Shown here: positions 48,235 through 58,178 of the stretch, one piece after another
How positions within the stretch are numbered: the stretch's first letter is position 1
Layout: every line of letters begins with the position of its first letter
NCBI RefSeq assembly: GCF_000380985.1
Contig: NZ_KB905692.1
Coordinates: 248,001 to 312,000, forward strand
Direction of reading: 5' to 3'
Length of the DNA stretch: 64,000 nucleotides
Origin: Proteiniphilum acetatigenes DSM 18083
GTDB taxonomy: Bacteria > Bacteroidota > Bacteroidia > Bacteroidales > Dysgonomonadaceae
Program-made: the position numbers and the translations under genes
Notes under the pieces: generated by a model
Database searches by the model: none
Seen by the model: the letters and a program-made list of their open reading frames with translations, nothing else
Told to the model about the DNA's origin: nothing

Positions 48235-48924
48235 TCACAAAGAGAAATAGTACCCCTTCTCGAGTAACTGGTCGTATTTCTCCTTGTTGAATTTATAATA
48301 GAATGCTCCCCGTTTCGAGTTTGATTTATCCTTGTCCTGCTGTTTCTCTAGTATATCCATATCCAGAATCCTTTTACGAAAATTGCGTTTATCCAGTTTA
48401 GTCTGATAAATGGCTTCATACAAAGATTGCAATTGCGGCAAGGTGAATTTTTCGGGAAGCAGGTTAAAACCTAATGGCTGGGTAGCTGCTTTTCTTCTCA
48501 GTATTTCTATTGTATCCTCCAGCATCTGATTATGGTCGAAGATCAATTTACCTACTTTATCCAGCTCCTCCCAGCGGGCGTTATGTTTTTTACACAGTTC
48601 CTCATCGAATAATTCAAGGTTTATAAGGGCATAATAAGCGACAGAGATCACACGCTCACCTTCGTCACGGTGGATACTTCCATATGTGCCCACCTGTTCC
48701 ATATAAACATCCTTAATGCCGGTATATTCATATAGTACGCGCGAAACAGTATCCTCGAGATTTTCGTCAGAACGCAGGAATCCTCCCATCAGGGTATCCT
48801 GGTTTTTCAACGGCTCGAATTTTCGTTTCGAGATCAATAAATACAATTTTCCTTTTTTAAAGCCAAGTATTATACAATCGACCGATAGTAAAAACTTCTC
48901 TTGTTCTATATAAAACGGCGCCAT
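48235..48924 (-). CDS. araR: AraR-type Nudix-family arabinose repressor
   Basis: 229 residues from Met at 48924; the frame extends 33 codons upstream, but that extension covers the promoter. The N-terminal Nudix domain (about 10-140; VDCIILGFKKGKLYLLISKRKFEPLKNQDTLMGGFL) has a degenerate Nudix box, RVLYEYTGI replacing the catalytic REUxEExGU, so hydrolase activity is probably lost. The C-terminal part (about 150-229; FTLPQLQSLYEAIYQTKLDKRNFRKRILDMDILE) is the winged-helix DNA-binding domain. This matches the Bacteroides AraR/NrtR-like regulator that uses the Nudix fold to sense L-arabinose and represses arabinose genes. It diverges from GH97 and lies near the araDAB genes. Confidence 0.87.
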   Translation of the reverse strand: MAPFYIEQEKFLLSVDCIILGFKKGKLYLLISKRKFEPLKNQDTLMGGFLRSDENLEDTVSRVLYEYTGIKDVYMEQVGTYGSIHRDEGERVISVAYYALINLELFDEELCKKHNARWEELDKVGKLIFDHNQMLEDTIEILRRKAATQPLGFNLLPEKFTLPQLQSLYEAIYQTKLDKRNFRKRILDMDILEKQQDKDKSNSKRGAFYYKFNKEKYDQLLEKGYYFSL

Positions 48925-48953
48925 TAAAAATATCTCCTTTTTTGTGTTTTGCG

Positions 48954-48961
48954 CAAAGGTA
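48954..48961 (-). promoter_or_regulatory. -7 box for the AraR-type gene
   Basis: On the minus strand this reads TACCTTTG, a match to TAnnTTTG, 30 bases upstream of the chosen ATG at 48924. It also argues against the longer upstream start, which would lie before the promoter. No -33 element is visible. Confidence 0.55.
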
Positions 48962-49079
48962 CAATATATTTCACCAATCTCCTGTATTTGAATATATGTA
49001 ATACCACTGCATACGATTATCATGAAAAGATCATCTTGATATAATAACCTTAGTATGAGGTAAAAATGAATATCTTCAA

Positions 49080-49138
49080 TTTTATGTTTTTAAACATAAA
49101 AAAATAAGTGTACGTTATTACACTTATTATTAACTTTG
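49080..49138 (+). promoter_or_regulatory. araR operator: Two adjacent palindromes and -7 box upstream of GH97; probable AraR operator
   Basis: Palindrome 1 (49080-49101) has perfect 10-bp arms TTTTATGTTT/AAACATAAAA around TT. Palindrome 2 (49103-49128) has perfect 10-bp arms AATAAGTGTA/TACACTTATT with a 6-base spacer. Two bases later TAACTTTG (49131-49138) matches the -7 consensus. Palindrome 2 covers the core promoter, where a repressor would block polymerase. A degenerate copy of its arms lies before GH51. Assigning palindrome 2 to AraR is inference from position and symmetry. Confidence 0.6.
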
Positions 49139-49190
49139 TCACAATAAATCTATTTCATTAAGCGAGAGAAAATAATAGTATTTTATCATC

Positions 49191-51131
49191 ATGAAGAAAT
49201 TATTGACTTTATTATTAACGATTTGCCTGTTTCAGTATATTTCTGCCAATGATTTCATTATAGTGAGTCCGGATAAGAATCTGCAGGTTTCGGTTTTTCT
49301 GAAAGAAGGAACTTTGAATTACAACGTAAACTATAAAGGGAAAGTTATTCTGGAAGATTCTCCATTAGGAATGATCACCAATGTAAGTGATTTTAGTAAG
49401 GATCTGGTATTTGTAGAGAAAAGAGAACAGGTTGTCAACAAAACATATAATGAGCCTAAGATTAAGAAAAGCCGTGTGGAATACCTGGCAAACGAGGTGG
49501 TCTGTACCTATCAAACACCGCAGGAAGAAAAGATTACCGTTACTTTTCGGGTCAGCAACAACGATATCGCGTTCAAATACGCATTAGTTCAAAATGGTGA
49601 GACAGCCCGCTGCATCATTGAAAAGGAATTGACGGGATTCAAATTTCCGCAACAGACAACTACATTTCTTACACCTCAGGCAACACCCATGATCGGTTGG
49701 ATGCGCACCAAACCGAGTTACGAAGAGGAGTATATGCCCGATGAACCGGTCGGCACGCCTTCCAAATATGGTGTAGGATATACTTTTCCGGGATTGTTCC
49801 ATGTGGGGGATAACGGTTGGGCGTTAATCTCAGAAACCGGTGTCAGCAGTCTGTACTGCGGATCAAAACTGAGTGAAGGAACAAAAGAGGGGCTTTACAC
49901 AATTGCCTTTCCGGAGGAGGGTGAGAATAACGGTATCGGCAGTGCCAAACCGGCGATTTCATTGCCGGGTGAAACACCCTGGCGTACAATTACGGTGGGT
50001 GACAATTTGAAACCGATCGTTGAAACCACTATTGCGTTCGACGTAGTGGAACCATTATATGAGCCTTCAAAAGAATACGGGTTTGGACGTTCTACATGGA
50101 GTTGGTTGCTTTGGCAGGACGGAAGTATCAACTACGAAGACCAGAAGACATTCATCGATCTCTCTTCTGAATTGGGGTATGAACTGGTACTGATAGATAA
50201 CTGGTGGGATACCCGCATAGGTCGTGAAAAGATAGAAGAACTGGCGCAGTATGCTGCTTCTAAAAATGTAGGTATTTGCCTGTGGTATAACTCTAACGGA
50301 TTCTGGAGCGATGCTCCACAAGGACCGAAAAACAGGATGAACACTTCCGTAGCCCGCAAGAAAGAGATGGCCTGGCTAAAAAGTATCGGTGCGAAAGGGA
50401 TAAAGGTGGATTTCTTTGGCGGCGACAAGCAGGAAACCATGAAGTTATACGAAGATATCCTGTCGGATGCCAACGATTACGGTCTGGCGGTGATCTTCCA
50501 CGGGTGTACATTACCGCGGGGATGGGAACGGATGTATCCGAACTTCGCAGGAAGTGAAGCAGTGCTAGCTTCCGAAAATCTGATCTTCACCCAACATGCC
50601 AATGATACCGAAGCCTATAACGCAACCTTGCATCCGTTTATCCGGAACAGTGTGGCGTCCATGGATTTCGGGCCGGTTTTACTGAACAAGCGTCACAACC
50701 GTAATAACGACGGAGGAACCGAACGCAGGACAACAGAAACATTCCAGTTGGCCACAGCCATACTCTTTCAGACGCCCGTGCAGAATTTCGGTATTACCCC
50801 CAACAACCTGGTCGAATATCCCCCGTTCGTTATCGATTTTATGAAAGAGGTGCCCACCCTCTGGGATGAGACAGTGTTTATCGACGGTTATCCCGGGAAG
50901 TATGTAATACTGGCCCGTCGTTACGCCGAGCAGTGGTATGTGGCAGCCATCAATGCCGAAAAAGAAATAAAGAAACTGAAGGTGAAACTTCCGATGTTCT
51001 CTGATACGAAAGTGAATATATATTCCGACAGAAAAGACCGTTCTCCGCAATTGGAACAGGTAAATATTGAAAAGAGCGGTGAAATCACATTGGAAATACA
51101 ATCCGGCAGTGGAATGATATTGAAAAATTAA
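49191..51131 (+). CDS. GH97 glycoside hydrolase, retaining type (alpha-galactosidase or beta-L-arabinopyranosidase)
   Basis: Predicted 646-residue secreted enzyme with signal peptide (MKKLLTLLLTICLFQYISA). GH97 layout: N-terminal beta-super-sandwich (about 20-275), TIM barrel (about 285-560; RSTWSWLLWQDGSINYEDQKTFIDLSSELGYELVLIDNWW), C-terminal beta-domain (about 565-646). GIKVDFFGGD places an aspartate (D407) where retaining GH97 enzymes have the nucleophile, unlike the inverting alpha-glucosidase type. Retaining members include alpha-galactosidases and beta-L-arabinopyranosidases; the arabinose context favours the latter but does not prove it. It lies 17 bases before the HTCS gene. Confidence 0.88.
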   Translation: MKKLLTLLLTICLFQYISANDFIIVSPDKNLQVSVFLKEGTLNYNVNYKGKVILEDSPLGMITNVSDFSKDLVFVEKREQVVNKTYNEPKIKKSRVEYLANEVVCTYQTPQEEKITVTFRVSNNDIAFKYALVQNGETARCIIEKELTGFKFPQQTTTFLTPQATPMIGWMRTKPSYEEEYMPDEPVGTPSKYGVGYTFPGLFHVGDNGWALISETGVSSLYCGSKLSEGTKEGLYTIAFPEEGENNGIGSAKPAISLPGETPWRTITVGDNLKPIVETTIAFDVVEPLYEPSKEYGFGRSTWSWLLWQDGSINYEDQKTFIDLSSELGYELVLIDNWWDTRIGREKIEELAQYAASKNVGICLWYNSNGFWSDAPQGPKNRMNTSVARKKEMAWLKSIGAKGIKVDFFGGDKQETMKLYEDILSDANDYGLAVIFHGCTLPRGWERMYPNFAGSEAVLASENLIFTQHANDTEAYNATLHPFIRNSVASMDFGPVLLNKRHNRNNDGGTERRTTETFQLATAILFQTPVQNFGITPNNLVEYPPFVIDFMKEVPTLWDETVFIDGYPGKYVILARRYAEQWYVAAINAEKEIKKLKVKLPMFSDTKVNIYSDRKDRSPQLEQVNIEKSGEITLEIQSGSGMILKN

Positions 51132-51148
51132 AGAAGTATCCCTGATAC

Positions 51149-54100
51149 ATGAAGCGCCAGTTATTATCTGTATGCCTGTTGCTCCCTCTCTCCCTCCATG
51201 CACAGCATTTACAATTGTCCGGAGACAATTGTAATATCTCTTATCTCACTATGGAAGATGGGCTATTGCATAATTATATAGATGATATCTACAAGGACAG
51301 CAGAGGTTTTATCTGGCTTTCTACCGGGGGCGGATTGTCAAGATATGATGGTTTTTCCTTTACGAATTACCAGATGGAAACTTCTCCGGTTACACTGAAG
51401 GGGAATTCTGTACACAGGGTGTACGAAGATAATTTCAACAGATTGTGGATCGCATCTGACGGCGGATTGGATATTCTGGATCTTGAGAATTCAGAGTTGG
51501 TGAATTTGTTCGAAGAGATTGATCCTGAAATGACAGCATTTCTGAAAAATCCGGTAAAAAATATCATAAAAGACAATAAAGGAAATATCTGGCTTTTATC
51601 AGGATATATCTATAAAATACATTTCAATCAAAAGGGAGGGATAGCTGATATATTCAGGCTTCCTGAAAATTTGCAATCGGTACGCTATATAGCGATGAAC
51701 GATGTGGACGGAGACGGTAATATCTGGGCGGGATATAACGATAACATATATAAACTATACACCCATAATAATCATAATTTGAGAGCGGTTCCCATATCAA
51801 AAAACCTGAAATTCAGGAGTAACAGTATCCTGACGAAATTTCTTCCCGACAAGAATGAAGTCTGGATCGGAACCGTACACGGTTTGTACAGATACTACAG
51901 GAATGAAGACGCTGTAAAGGTTTATGAGAATAATCCTTTGGACCTCACCTCCTTATCCCATAATTATATTTCTGATCTGGCATTAACCGAAACCAATCAG
52001 GTAATAATCGGAACATTGAAGGGAATAAACATCTATAACCCTATGACAGATGGTTTTGAACAGGTGTTCTCCGAAAGTTCCGGCAGCATAAACGGACTCA
52101 ACAGTAATTTTATCAGTCGGATCTATTATGACGGGAATAGTCTATGGTGCGGTACTGAAACCGGTGGGGTCAATAAGATCAATTCCAACACATTGGACAT
52201 AAAAAGCTATTCCCATAGGAACAATGAAAGAGGAAGCATTTCACAAAATCCGGTCAATGTCATATTAGAAGACGAAAAACACAACCTGTGGGTTGGTACT
52301 GTTGAAGGAGGATTGAATCTGAAGAAGGAGGGAGAGGAAACATTCTCTCATTTCACGGACTCTTCTTCTACCCGTCTCAGCCATAATTCCGTAAGTGCTT
52401 TAAGTATTGATAATAAAAGCCGGCTATGGGTAGGTACCTGGGGATATGGTATTTCGGTTATTGATAAAGATAATCCGTTTAAACCCTCATCCATCTATAT
52501 CAACTCCGGTAAATACCCCGAACTCCTGATCGACCTGATCGGCGGTCTTTTTTATGATGATATCAACAATGTCATGTGGATTGGCTCTAATCAGGGATTA
52601 TACTTCTATGATCTGGATAACGACAAATTAATTATTCCGGCTCCCATTGATACTTTTGCCAATATCCAGGGTATTATCGGGATGGCTGTAGATAATAAGG
52701 GATTTTTATGGGTAGGAAGCCAGGAAGGTGTGTATGCGATTGACCTGAACAGTAGAAACCACAACCAATTCGGTTTTCACCATTACAGATATAAACTGGA
52801 TAATCCGCAATCTTTTTTGGTCGAAAAGATTACAAGCTTCTGTCTCGACTCTGACAATGTGCTCTGGCTTGGAAGCGACGGTTTCGGCTTTTATAAAAGA
52901 ATTGAGAACGGCGACGGAACTTATTCGTTTCAATCGTACAATATCGCAGACGGATTGGCGAACAATAGTGTTAAAGGTATATTGGAAGACGATTTCGGGA
53001 ATTTATGGATCAGTACCAGCCATGGACTCTCTTGTTTTAACAGGGAAGAGGAGAGTTTTATCAATTTTTTCAGGAATGACGGGATCGAAAATAATCAATT
53101 CTACTGGAATGCTTATCATAAAGCCAAAAACGGCACACTATATTTCGGGACTTTAAGCGGATTGATAGCGCTCAACCCGGCACTTATGAAACCTCAACCA
53201 GTAAATTACAGGGTGACCTTAACTGATTTTTATCTGGAAAATGAAAAGATCTACCCCGGGAAGATCATTGAAAAAGATATTTCCCGGATAAATAAAATTG
53301 TTTTGCATGAGAAGTATAAATCCTTTTCAATTGATTTCTCTGCCCTGAACTTTACTACCACGCCCAATTTTGTATACGCATACCGGCTGGCAGGATATGA
53401 AGAGAAATGGATTGAACTGGCGCAAAATATGCACTCCGCGAGATATATGAATCTGCCTCCGGGAAATTATACTTTCCAGGTAAAGTATGTACCGAAAAAT
53501 CAAATCGACCTGGGAGAGATCACTGAATTGCAAATTTATATCAGACCCTATTTCTATAAAACAACATGGTTTGCACTGATTGTCCTGGCTCTGCTTATTT
53601 CAGCTTTTCTCCTATGGTATTTTCGTCATATAAGATCTTACGAAGCACAACAGAGAGCTCTTGAGCAGATTGTGGAAGAACGTACCAAAGAGTTGGAATT
53701 GCAAAAAGAAACATTGGTTGAACAGAAGAGAGAATTATCCCAACAAAATCTGATCCTGAGTCAGCAAAATAAAAAGATCACCCAACAAAAAAACCAATTG
53801 ATAAAAATGTCCCGCAAAGTACACAGAATGCACGTGGACAAACTGGAATTTTTTACCAATATTTCCCATGAATTCCGGACTCCGATCACGTTAATCATAG
53901 GACCGGCACAACGTGCCATACGATTGAGTTCCGATCCGTATGTGATTGAACAACTGAATTATGTGGAAAGAAATTCCAGATACCTGTTGAGTCTTGTGAA
54001 TCAGTTAATGGATTTTCAAAAAGTGGAATCGAAAAAGATTGAGATAACATTTGCTAAAGATAATTTTCTGCATTCCATAGAGTCAATACTCTCCTCTTTT

Positions 54101-55414
54101 GAACCACAGGTACAGGATCGGGATATATCCCTGCTGAGACGGTTTTCACTGTCCGACCCGCTGTTTTTTTTCGACAGTGAATCACTGCATAAAATATTGA
54201 TAAATCTCTTGTCGAATGCTATCAAATATACCCCGAATGGAGGCAATATAACTGTCTATGTAAGGCCAGTCCATGACAGGAAAACAGACGAAGAAAAATT
54301 ATACATTGCTGTAAAGGATTCAGGAGCAGGTATCCCGGAAGAAGATCTGGGAAAAATTTTCAAGCGCTTTTATCAATCCCGCCATCGCACCATATTTCCG
54401 GTATATGGGCAAAGTAGTACAGGGATCGGGTTATATCTGTGCAAACAGCTTATCCAACTCTTAGGGGGATCTATATGGGTTAAAAATAATAAAAAAGCGG
54501 GATGTACATTCCGGATCCTTCTCCCGCTATACAGATCAAACCCGCAATCGGGCGGGACAGACCATCAAATGGTCGATAAACGCGGTGATTCCGAAACAGG
54601 GCAATCGACAGAAAAACAGAAAAACAAACAGAAAGGGAGATTGACGTTTTTAGTGGTCGAAGACAATCACGATATGAGAAATTACATCTGTTCTATCCTT
54701 TCCTCCAGCTATAATACACTCAAAGCCACCCATGGCGTTGAAGCGCTTACAATACTCGACAGCCATCATGTCGATTTTATCATCAGCGATCTGATGATGC
54801 CGGAGATGGATGGCATAGAACTGTCGAAAAGGGTGAAAGAGAAGATGTCCACCTCACATATCCCCTTCCTGATGCTTACAGCCAAATCATCTGAAACAGC
54901 CCAGCTCGATAGCTACCGTGTGGGTGTGGATTCCTATATTATAAAACCATTCGATGAGGAGATGCTGATAACCCGTATCAGGAATATCCTGAAGGCACGG
55001 CAACGCTATCAGCAATTGTTCTCCGAAAAGATGAGTACTGATATTTTAGAGATGGATGAGGAGTCGAATGATAAAAAGTTTATGGATCGCGTATTAGAGG
55101 TGATGAAGGATAATTATCAGAATCCGGATTTCTCGGCAGGAGATTTTGTAAAAGCAATGGGAATGAGTAAATCTCTTCTCAATAACAAACTGAATGCACT
55201 AAGTGGCAGATCATCAGGGGAATTCATAAGGGTTTACAGACTCAATATAGCTTACAGCCAGATCCTCCATAATAAGAAAACAAAGAATAAAAACATTTCA
55301 GATATAGCTTATGATGTGGGATTCAACGATCCGAAATATTTTACCCGTTGCTTTTCCAGACATTTCAACATAACTCCAAGTAAATTAATCGATAATGATG
55401 AAGATAAACCGTAA
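51149..55414 (+). CDS. Complete hybrid two-component system (HTCS) regulator, arabinose/arabinan region
   Basis: 1421 residues: signal peptide (MKRQLLSVCLLLPLSLHA), Reg_prop propellers (about 30-690), Y_Y_Y domain (about 730-795), membrane helix (about 808-826), a long coiled coil (about 828-895, rich in Q, E and K), HisKA (ISHEFRTPITLIIGP, His near 907), HATPase (LINLLSNAIKYTPNGG; STGIGLYLCKQL), receiver (FIISDLMMPEMDG, Asp near 1213) and AraC HTH (about 1315-1421). All signature residues are there. It is co-directional with GH97 (17-base gap), unlike the other two HTCS genes, which diverge from their loci. The likely targets are GH97 itself and the GH51-ara operon downstream. Confidence 0.95.
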   Translation: MKRQLLSVCLLLPLSLHAQHLQLSGDNCNISYLTMEDGLLHNYIDDIYKDSRGFIWLSTGGGLSRYDGFSFTNYQMETSPVTLKGNSVHRVYEDNFNRLWIASDGGLDILDLENSELVNLFEEIDPEMTAFLKNPVKNIIKDNKGNIWLLSGYIYKIHFNQKGGIADIFRLPENLQSVRYIAMNDVDGDGNIWAGYNDNIYKLYTHNNHNLRAVPISKNLKFRSNSILTKFLPDKNEVWIGTVHGLYRYYRNEDAVKVYENNPLDLTSLSHNYISDLALTETNQVIIGTLKGINIYNPMTDGFEQVFSESSGSINGLNSNFISRIYYDGNSLWCGTETGGVNKINSNTLDIKSYSHRNNERGSISQNPVNVILEDEKHNLWVGTVEGGLNLKKEGEETFSHFTDSSSTRLSHNSVSALSIDNKSRLWVGTWGYGISVIDKDNPFKPSSIYINSGKYPELLIDLIGGLFYDDINNVMWIGSNQGLYFYDLDNDKLIIPAPIDTFANIQGIIGMAVDNKGFLWVGSQEGVYAIDLNSRNHNQFGFHHYRYKLDNPQSFLVEKITSFCLDSDNVLWLGSDGFGFYKRIENGDGTYSFQSYNIADGLANNSVKGILEDDFGNLWISTSHGLSCFNREEESFINFFRNDGIENNQFYWNAYHKAKNGTLYFGTLSGLIALNPALMKPQPVNYRVTLTDFYLENEKIYPGKIIEKDISRINKIVLHEKYKSFSIDFSALNFTTTPNFVYAYRLAGYEEKWIELAQNMHSARYMNLPPGNYTFQVKYVPKNQIDLGEITELQIYIRPYFYKTTWFALIVLALLISAFLLWYFRHIRSYEAQQRALEQIVEERTKELELQKETLVEQKRELSQQNLILSQQNKKITQQKNQLIKMSRKVHRMHVDKLEFFTNISHEFRTPITLIIGPAQRAIRLSSDPYVIEQLNYVERNSRYLLSLVNQLMDFQKVESKKIEITFAKDNFLHSIESILSSFEPQVQDRDISLLRRFSLSDPLFFFDSESLHKILINLLSNAIKYTPNGGNITVYVRPVHDRKTDEEKLYIAVKDSGAGIPEEDLGKIFKRFYQSRHRTIFPVYGQSSTGIGLYLCKQLIQLLGGSIWVKNNKKAGCTFRILLPLYRSNPQSGGTDHQMVDKRGDSETGQSTEKQKNKQKGRLTFLVVEDNHDMRNYICSILSSSYNTLKATHGVEALTILDSHHVDFIISDLMMPEMDGIELSKRVKEKMSTSHIPFLMLTAKSSETAQLDSYRVGVDSYIIKPFDEEMLITRIRNILKARQRYQQLFSEKMSTDILEMDEESNDKKFMDRVLEVMKDNYQNPDFSAGDFVKAMGMSKSLLNNKLNALSGRSSGEFIRVYRLNIAYSQILHNKKTKNKNISDIAYDVGFNDPKYFTRCFSRHFNITPSKLIDNDEDKP

Positions 55415-55493
55415 AAAAACTGTTATTTCCTGTTTTAAGCTGAATTTCCTCTTTAAATGGTCATTTGTCCACCTTAGGAGGTCACTGGCTTTT

Positions 55494-55611
55494 TATTTTT
55501 GTGATATCTATATACGATCTCACTTAGGATTAAGAATTATGCGATGTAATAATTACTAATCAGATTGACAATATAGGTAATAAAATAATAAGTATTAACT
55601 TTACGCTTATT
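55494..55611 (+). promoter_or_regulatory. GH51-ara operon control region with candidate AraR site
   Basis: TATTTTTG (55494-55501) matches the -7 consensus. Further down, 55587-55611 carries AATAAGTA and CGCTTATT half-sites resembling the arms of the palindrome before GH97 (AATAAGTGTA/TACACTTATT), with one base less between them and two mismatched arm positions. It encloses a -7-like TAACTTTA (55596-55603), so a bound repressor would cover it. The rest of the 305-base gap (55415-55719) is AT-rich with nothing else recognised. Confidence 0.4.
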
Positions 55612-55719
55612 TGTCTGTTATCTGAAAAATGACTATTGCCGTGTTCTGTAAACGAGACCTTTATGACTTATATCTTACATAAAATCAGATGAACATAAAC
55701 AATAAAAAAGCAGAGACTC

Positions 55720-57261
55720 ATGAAATCAAAAAGAACATTCCAAGTGGCACTACTACTGCTTATCGGTAGTATATCAATCTCGGCCCAGAACCGATTGATC
55801 ATCGAGGCCGACCGTGGACAGAACACCATCAACCGGCATATCTACGGCCACTTTTCCGAACATCTGGGACGCTGTATTTATGGCGGCTATTGGGTAGGTG
55901 AAGACTCGTCAGTTCCCAATACACGCGGTATCCGTAACGATGTGGTGCAGGCACTGAAAGATATCCGTATTCCCAACCTTCGCTGGCCGGGTGGTTGCTT
56001 TGCCGACGAATATCATTGGATGGACGGTATAGGTCCCCGTGAGGATCGCCCTAAAATGATCAATACCCATTGGGGAGGAGTTGTGGAAGATAACAGTTTC
56101 GGTACGCACGAATTTCTCGACCTGTGCGAACAACTCGACGCAGAACCCTATATCAGCGGAAATGTAGGCAGCGGCACAGTAGAGGAGATGTCGAAATGGA
56201 TCGAATATATCACTTTCGATGGTGAAAGCCCAATGGCTAATTTGCGGCGCAAGAACGGTCGTGAAGAACCTTGGAAAGTGAAATTCTGGGGTGTCGGGAA
56301 CGAAAGCTGGGGTTGCGGCGGTAATATGACGCCTGACTACTATTCCGACCTGTATCGCCATTACGCCACCTATTGCCGCAATTACGGCGACAATCGTCTT
56401 TACCGCATTGCCTGCGGTGCTAACGGGGGTGATTATAACTGGACGGAGACTGTGATGAAGAACGCTGCCCGCCATATGCAGGGCTTATCACTGCATTACT
56501 ATACTGTACCCAGGAATTGGGGTGATAAAGGTTCGGCAACCAATTTCGATGAAGAGGAATATTTCACTACTATCGAAAAAACACTGTTCATGGACGAACT
56601 GATCACCAAACATTCGGCCATCATGGACCGTTACGACCCGCAAAAGAGAGTAGGAATGATTATTGATGAATGGGGCACATGGTATAATGTGGAGCCCGGT
56701 ACTAACCCTGGTTTTCTCTATCAGCAGAACACCTTGCGCGATGCCATCGTAGCGGGTATCAACCTGAACATTTTCAACAACCACAGTGAGCGGGTACAGA
56801 TGGCCAATCTGGCCCAGACAGTGAACGTGCTGCAGGCTGTGATACTTACCGACGAGGAAAAGATGATACTTACTCCTACTTACTGGGTGTTCCATCTCTA
56901 CAAGGTACATCAGGATGCGACGCTTTTGCCCATTTCCTTTACCAGCAATAAGTACCGCCAGGGTGACAAAGAGATAGACGCGGTAAGCGTTTCCGCTTCT
57001 AAAAATGCCGGGGGTAAAATTCATATCACGCTGGTAAATGCCGATCCTAACAATGAACAACGTATCTCAACACAGTTGGTTGGTGCATCGGCAAAGAAGG
57101 TAAGTGGTAAAATGCTTACCTCCGCAAAGATAAACGATTACAATTCTTTTGAGCAACCGTCTAAAGTAACGGTGAGTGACTTCAAAGGCGCTTCGCTCTC
57201 CAATAGCGGTCTTTCGGTGGTATTGCCGCCTAAATCGGTGGTATTGATCGAACTTCAATAA
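55720..57261 (+). CDS. GH51 alpha-L-arabinofuranosidase, secreted
   Basis: Predicted 513 residues with signal peptide ([22 protein letters not shown]). GH51 layout: TIM barrel with [18 protein letters not shown]-type N-terminus, [25 protein letters not shown], acid/base E195 ([11 protein letters not shown]) and nucleophile E317 ([10 protein letters not shown]), then a C-terminal beta-domain. The enzyme removes terminal arabinofuranose from arabinan, arabinoxylan or arabinogalactan side chains. It heads the arabinose catabolic cluster, separated from araD by 193 bases that include a large stem-loop. Confidence 0.93.
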   Translation: MKSKRTFQVALLLLIGSISISAQNRLIIEADRGQNTINRHIYGHFSEHLGRCIYGGYWVGEDSSVPNTRGIRNDVVQALKDIRIPNLRWPGGCFADEYHWMDGIGPREDRPKMINTHWGGVVEDNSFGTHEFLDLCEQLDAEPYISGNVGSGTVEEMSKWIEYITFDGESPMANLRRKNGREEPWKVKFWGVGNESWGCGGNMTPDYYSDLYRHYATYCRNYGDNRLYRIACGANGGDYNWTETVMKNAARHMQGLSLHYYTVPRNWGDKGSATNFDEEEYFTTIEKTLFMDELITKHSAIMDRYDPQKRVGMIIDEWGTWYNVEPGTNPGFLYQQNTLRDAIVAGINLNIFNNHSERVQMANLAQTVNVLQAVILTDEEKMILTPTYWVFHLYKVHQDATLLPISFTSNKYRQGDKEIDAVSVSASKNAGGKIHITLVNADPNNEQRISTQLVGASAKKVSGKMLTSAKINDYNSFEQPSKVTVSDFKGASLSNSGLSVVLPPKSVVLIELQ

Positions 57262-57287
57262 ATTATACAACTAAATCCTCGACTGAC

Positions 57288-57398
57288 GATATTTTGTGAC
57301 CCATTATAGCTCTCATTCGCTAAAAGAGTAGAACTCGTTTCACTCAGACAGCTACTCTTTTTACGCTCCTTGCAAGCTATGGGTTCCCACAAAATATC
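57288..57398. other. 111-nt imperfect stem-loop between GH51 and araD
   Basis: Outer arms GATATTTTGTG/CACAAAATATC (57288-57298, 57388-57398) pair perfectly over 11 bp and continue with ACCCAT/ATGGGT and TAGCT/AGCTA. An inner stem AAAAGAGTAG/CTACTCTTTT (57322-57331, 57352-57361) closes a 20-base loop. The element may be an mRNA processing structure, a terminator/attenuator, or a miniature inverted-repeat element. No ORF is present. The 56 bases after it lead to the araD ATG with no clear promoter. Confidence 0.6.
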
Positions 57399-57454
57399 TA
57401 AATGTCTCCGCTTTAGTGGTATATATACGAAACTTCTATAAATAAGAGTAGACA

Positions 57455-58144
57455 ATGAGCATACAAGAACTGAAACAGCAGGTATTCCAGGCTAACCTGG
57501 ATCTGGTAAAACACGGTCTGGTGATCTTTACCTGGGGAAATGTAAGCGGTATCGACCGGGAAAAAGGATGGGTGGTTATCAAACCCTCCGGGGTGTCGTA
57601 CGACGACATGAAAGCCGAAGATATGGTAGTCGTGGACCTGGAGGGCAACATAGTGGAAGGCAGTCTGAAACCTTCGTCCGACACACCCACCCATGTGGAA
57701 TTATACAAAGCATTCCCTTCCATAGGTGGAATTGTGCATACCCATTCAACCTATGCCACTGCGTGGGCACAGGCCGGATGTGACATCCCCAACATAGGTA
57801 CCACCCATGCCGATTACTTCAGCGGGGATATACCCTGTACCCGCGATATGACTGAGCCCGAGGTGAAAGGCGAGTATGAAAAAGAGACCGGTGCCGTTAT
57901 TATCGAGCGTTTCAGTGAACTCAACCCGGCCCATATCCCCGGCGTACTGGTGAAAAATCACGGGCCTTTCTCCTGGGGAAAGGATCCGCACGAGGCAGTT
58001 CATAATGCCGTCGTAATGGAACAGGTGGCAAAAATGGCCTTTATCGCCTATCAGGTCAACCCGAACCTCACCATGAACGAATTGCTTATCCAAAAGCATT
58101 TCTTCAGGAAACACGGACCCGGAGCATATTACGGACAGAAATAA
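57455..58144 (+). CDS. araD: L-ribulose-5-phosphate 4-epimerase
   Basis: 229 residues, close to the E. coli enzyme's 231. Class II aldolase/epimerase fold with zinc ligands H95 and H97 ([12 protein letters not shown]) and H169 ([12 protein letters not shown]), plus the substrate motif [20 protein letters not shown]. It converts L-ribulose-5-phosphate to D-xylulose-5-phosphate, the last arabinose-specific step, in the cytoplasm. It precedes araA by 92 bases and belongs with araA and araB below. Confidence 0.95.
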   Translation: MSIQELKQQVFQANLDLVKHGLVIFTWGNVSGIDREKGWVVIKPSGVSYDDMKAEDMVVVDLEGNIVEGSLKPSSDTPTHVELYKAFPSIGGIVHTHSTYATAWAQAGCDIPNIGTTHADYFSGDIPCTRDMTEPEVKGEYEKETGAVIIERFSELNPAHIPGVLVKNHGPFSWGKDPHEAVHNAVVMEQVAKMAFIAYQVNPNLTMNELLIQKHFFRKHGPGAYYGQK

Positions 58145-58178
58145 TATTTCAGATTCAAAATTCAAGATTTCATAACTC

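Noticed and set aside
48925-49023. Upstream extension of the AraR-type gene
   Set aside because: It spans the minus-strand -7 box at 48954-48961 and known members are about 225 residues, matching the shorter form.
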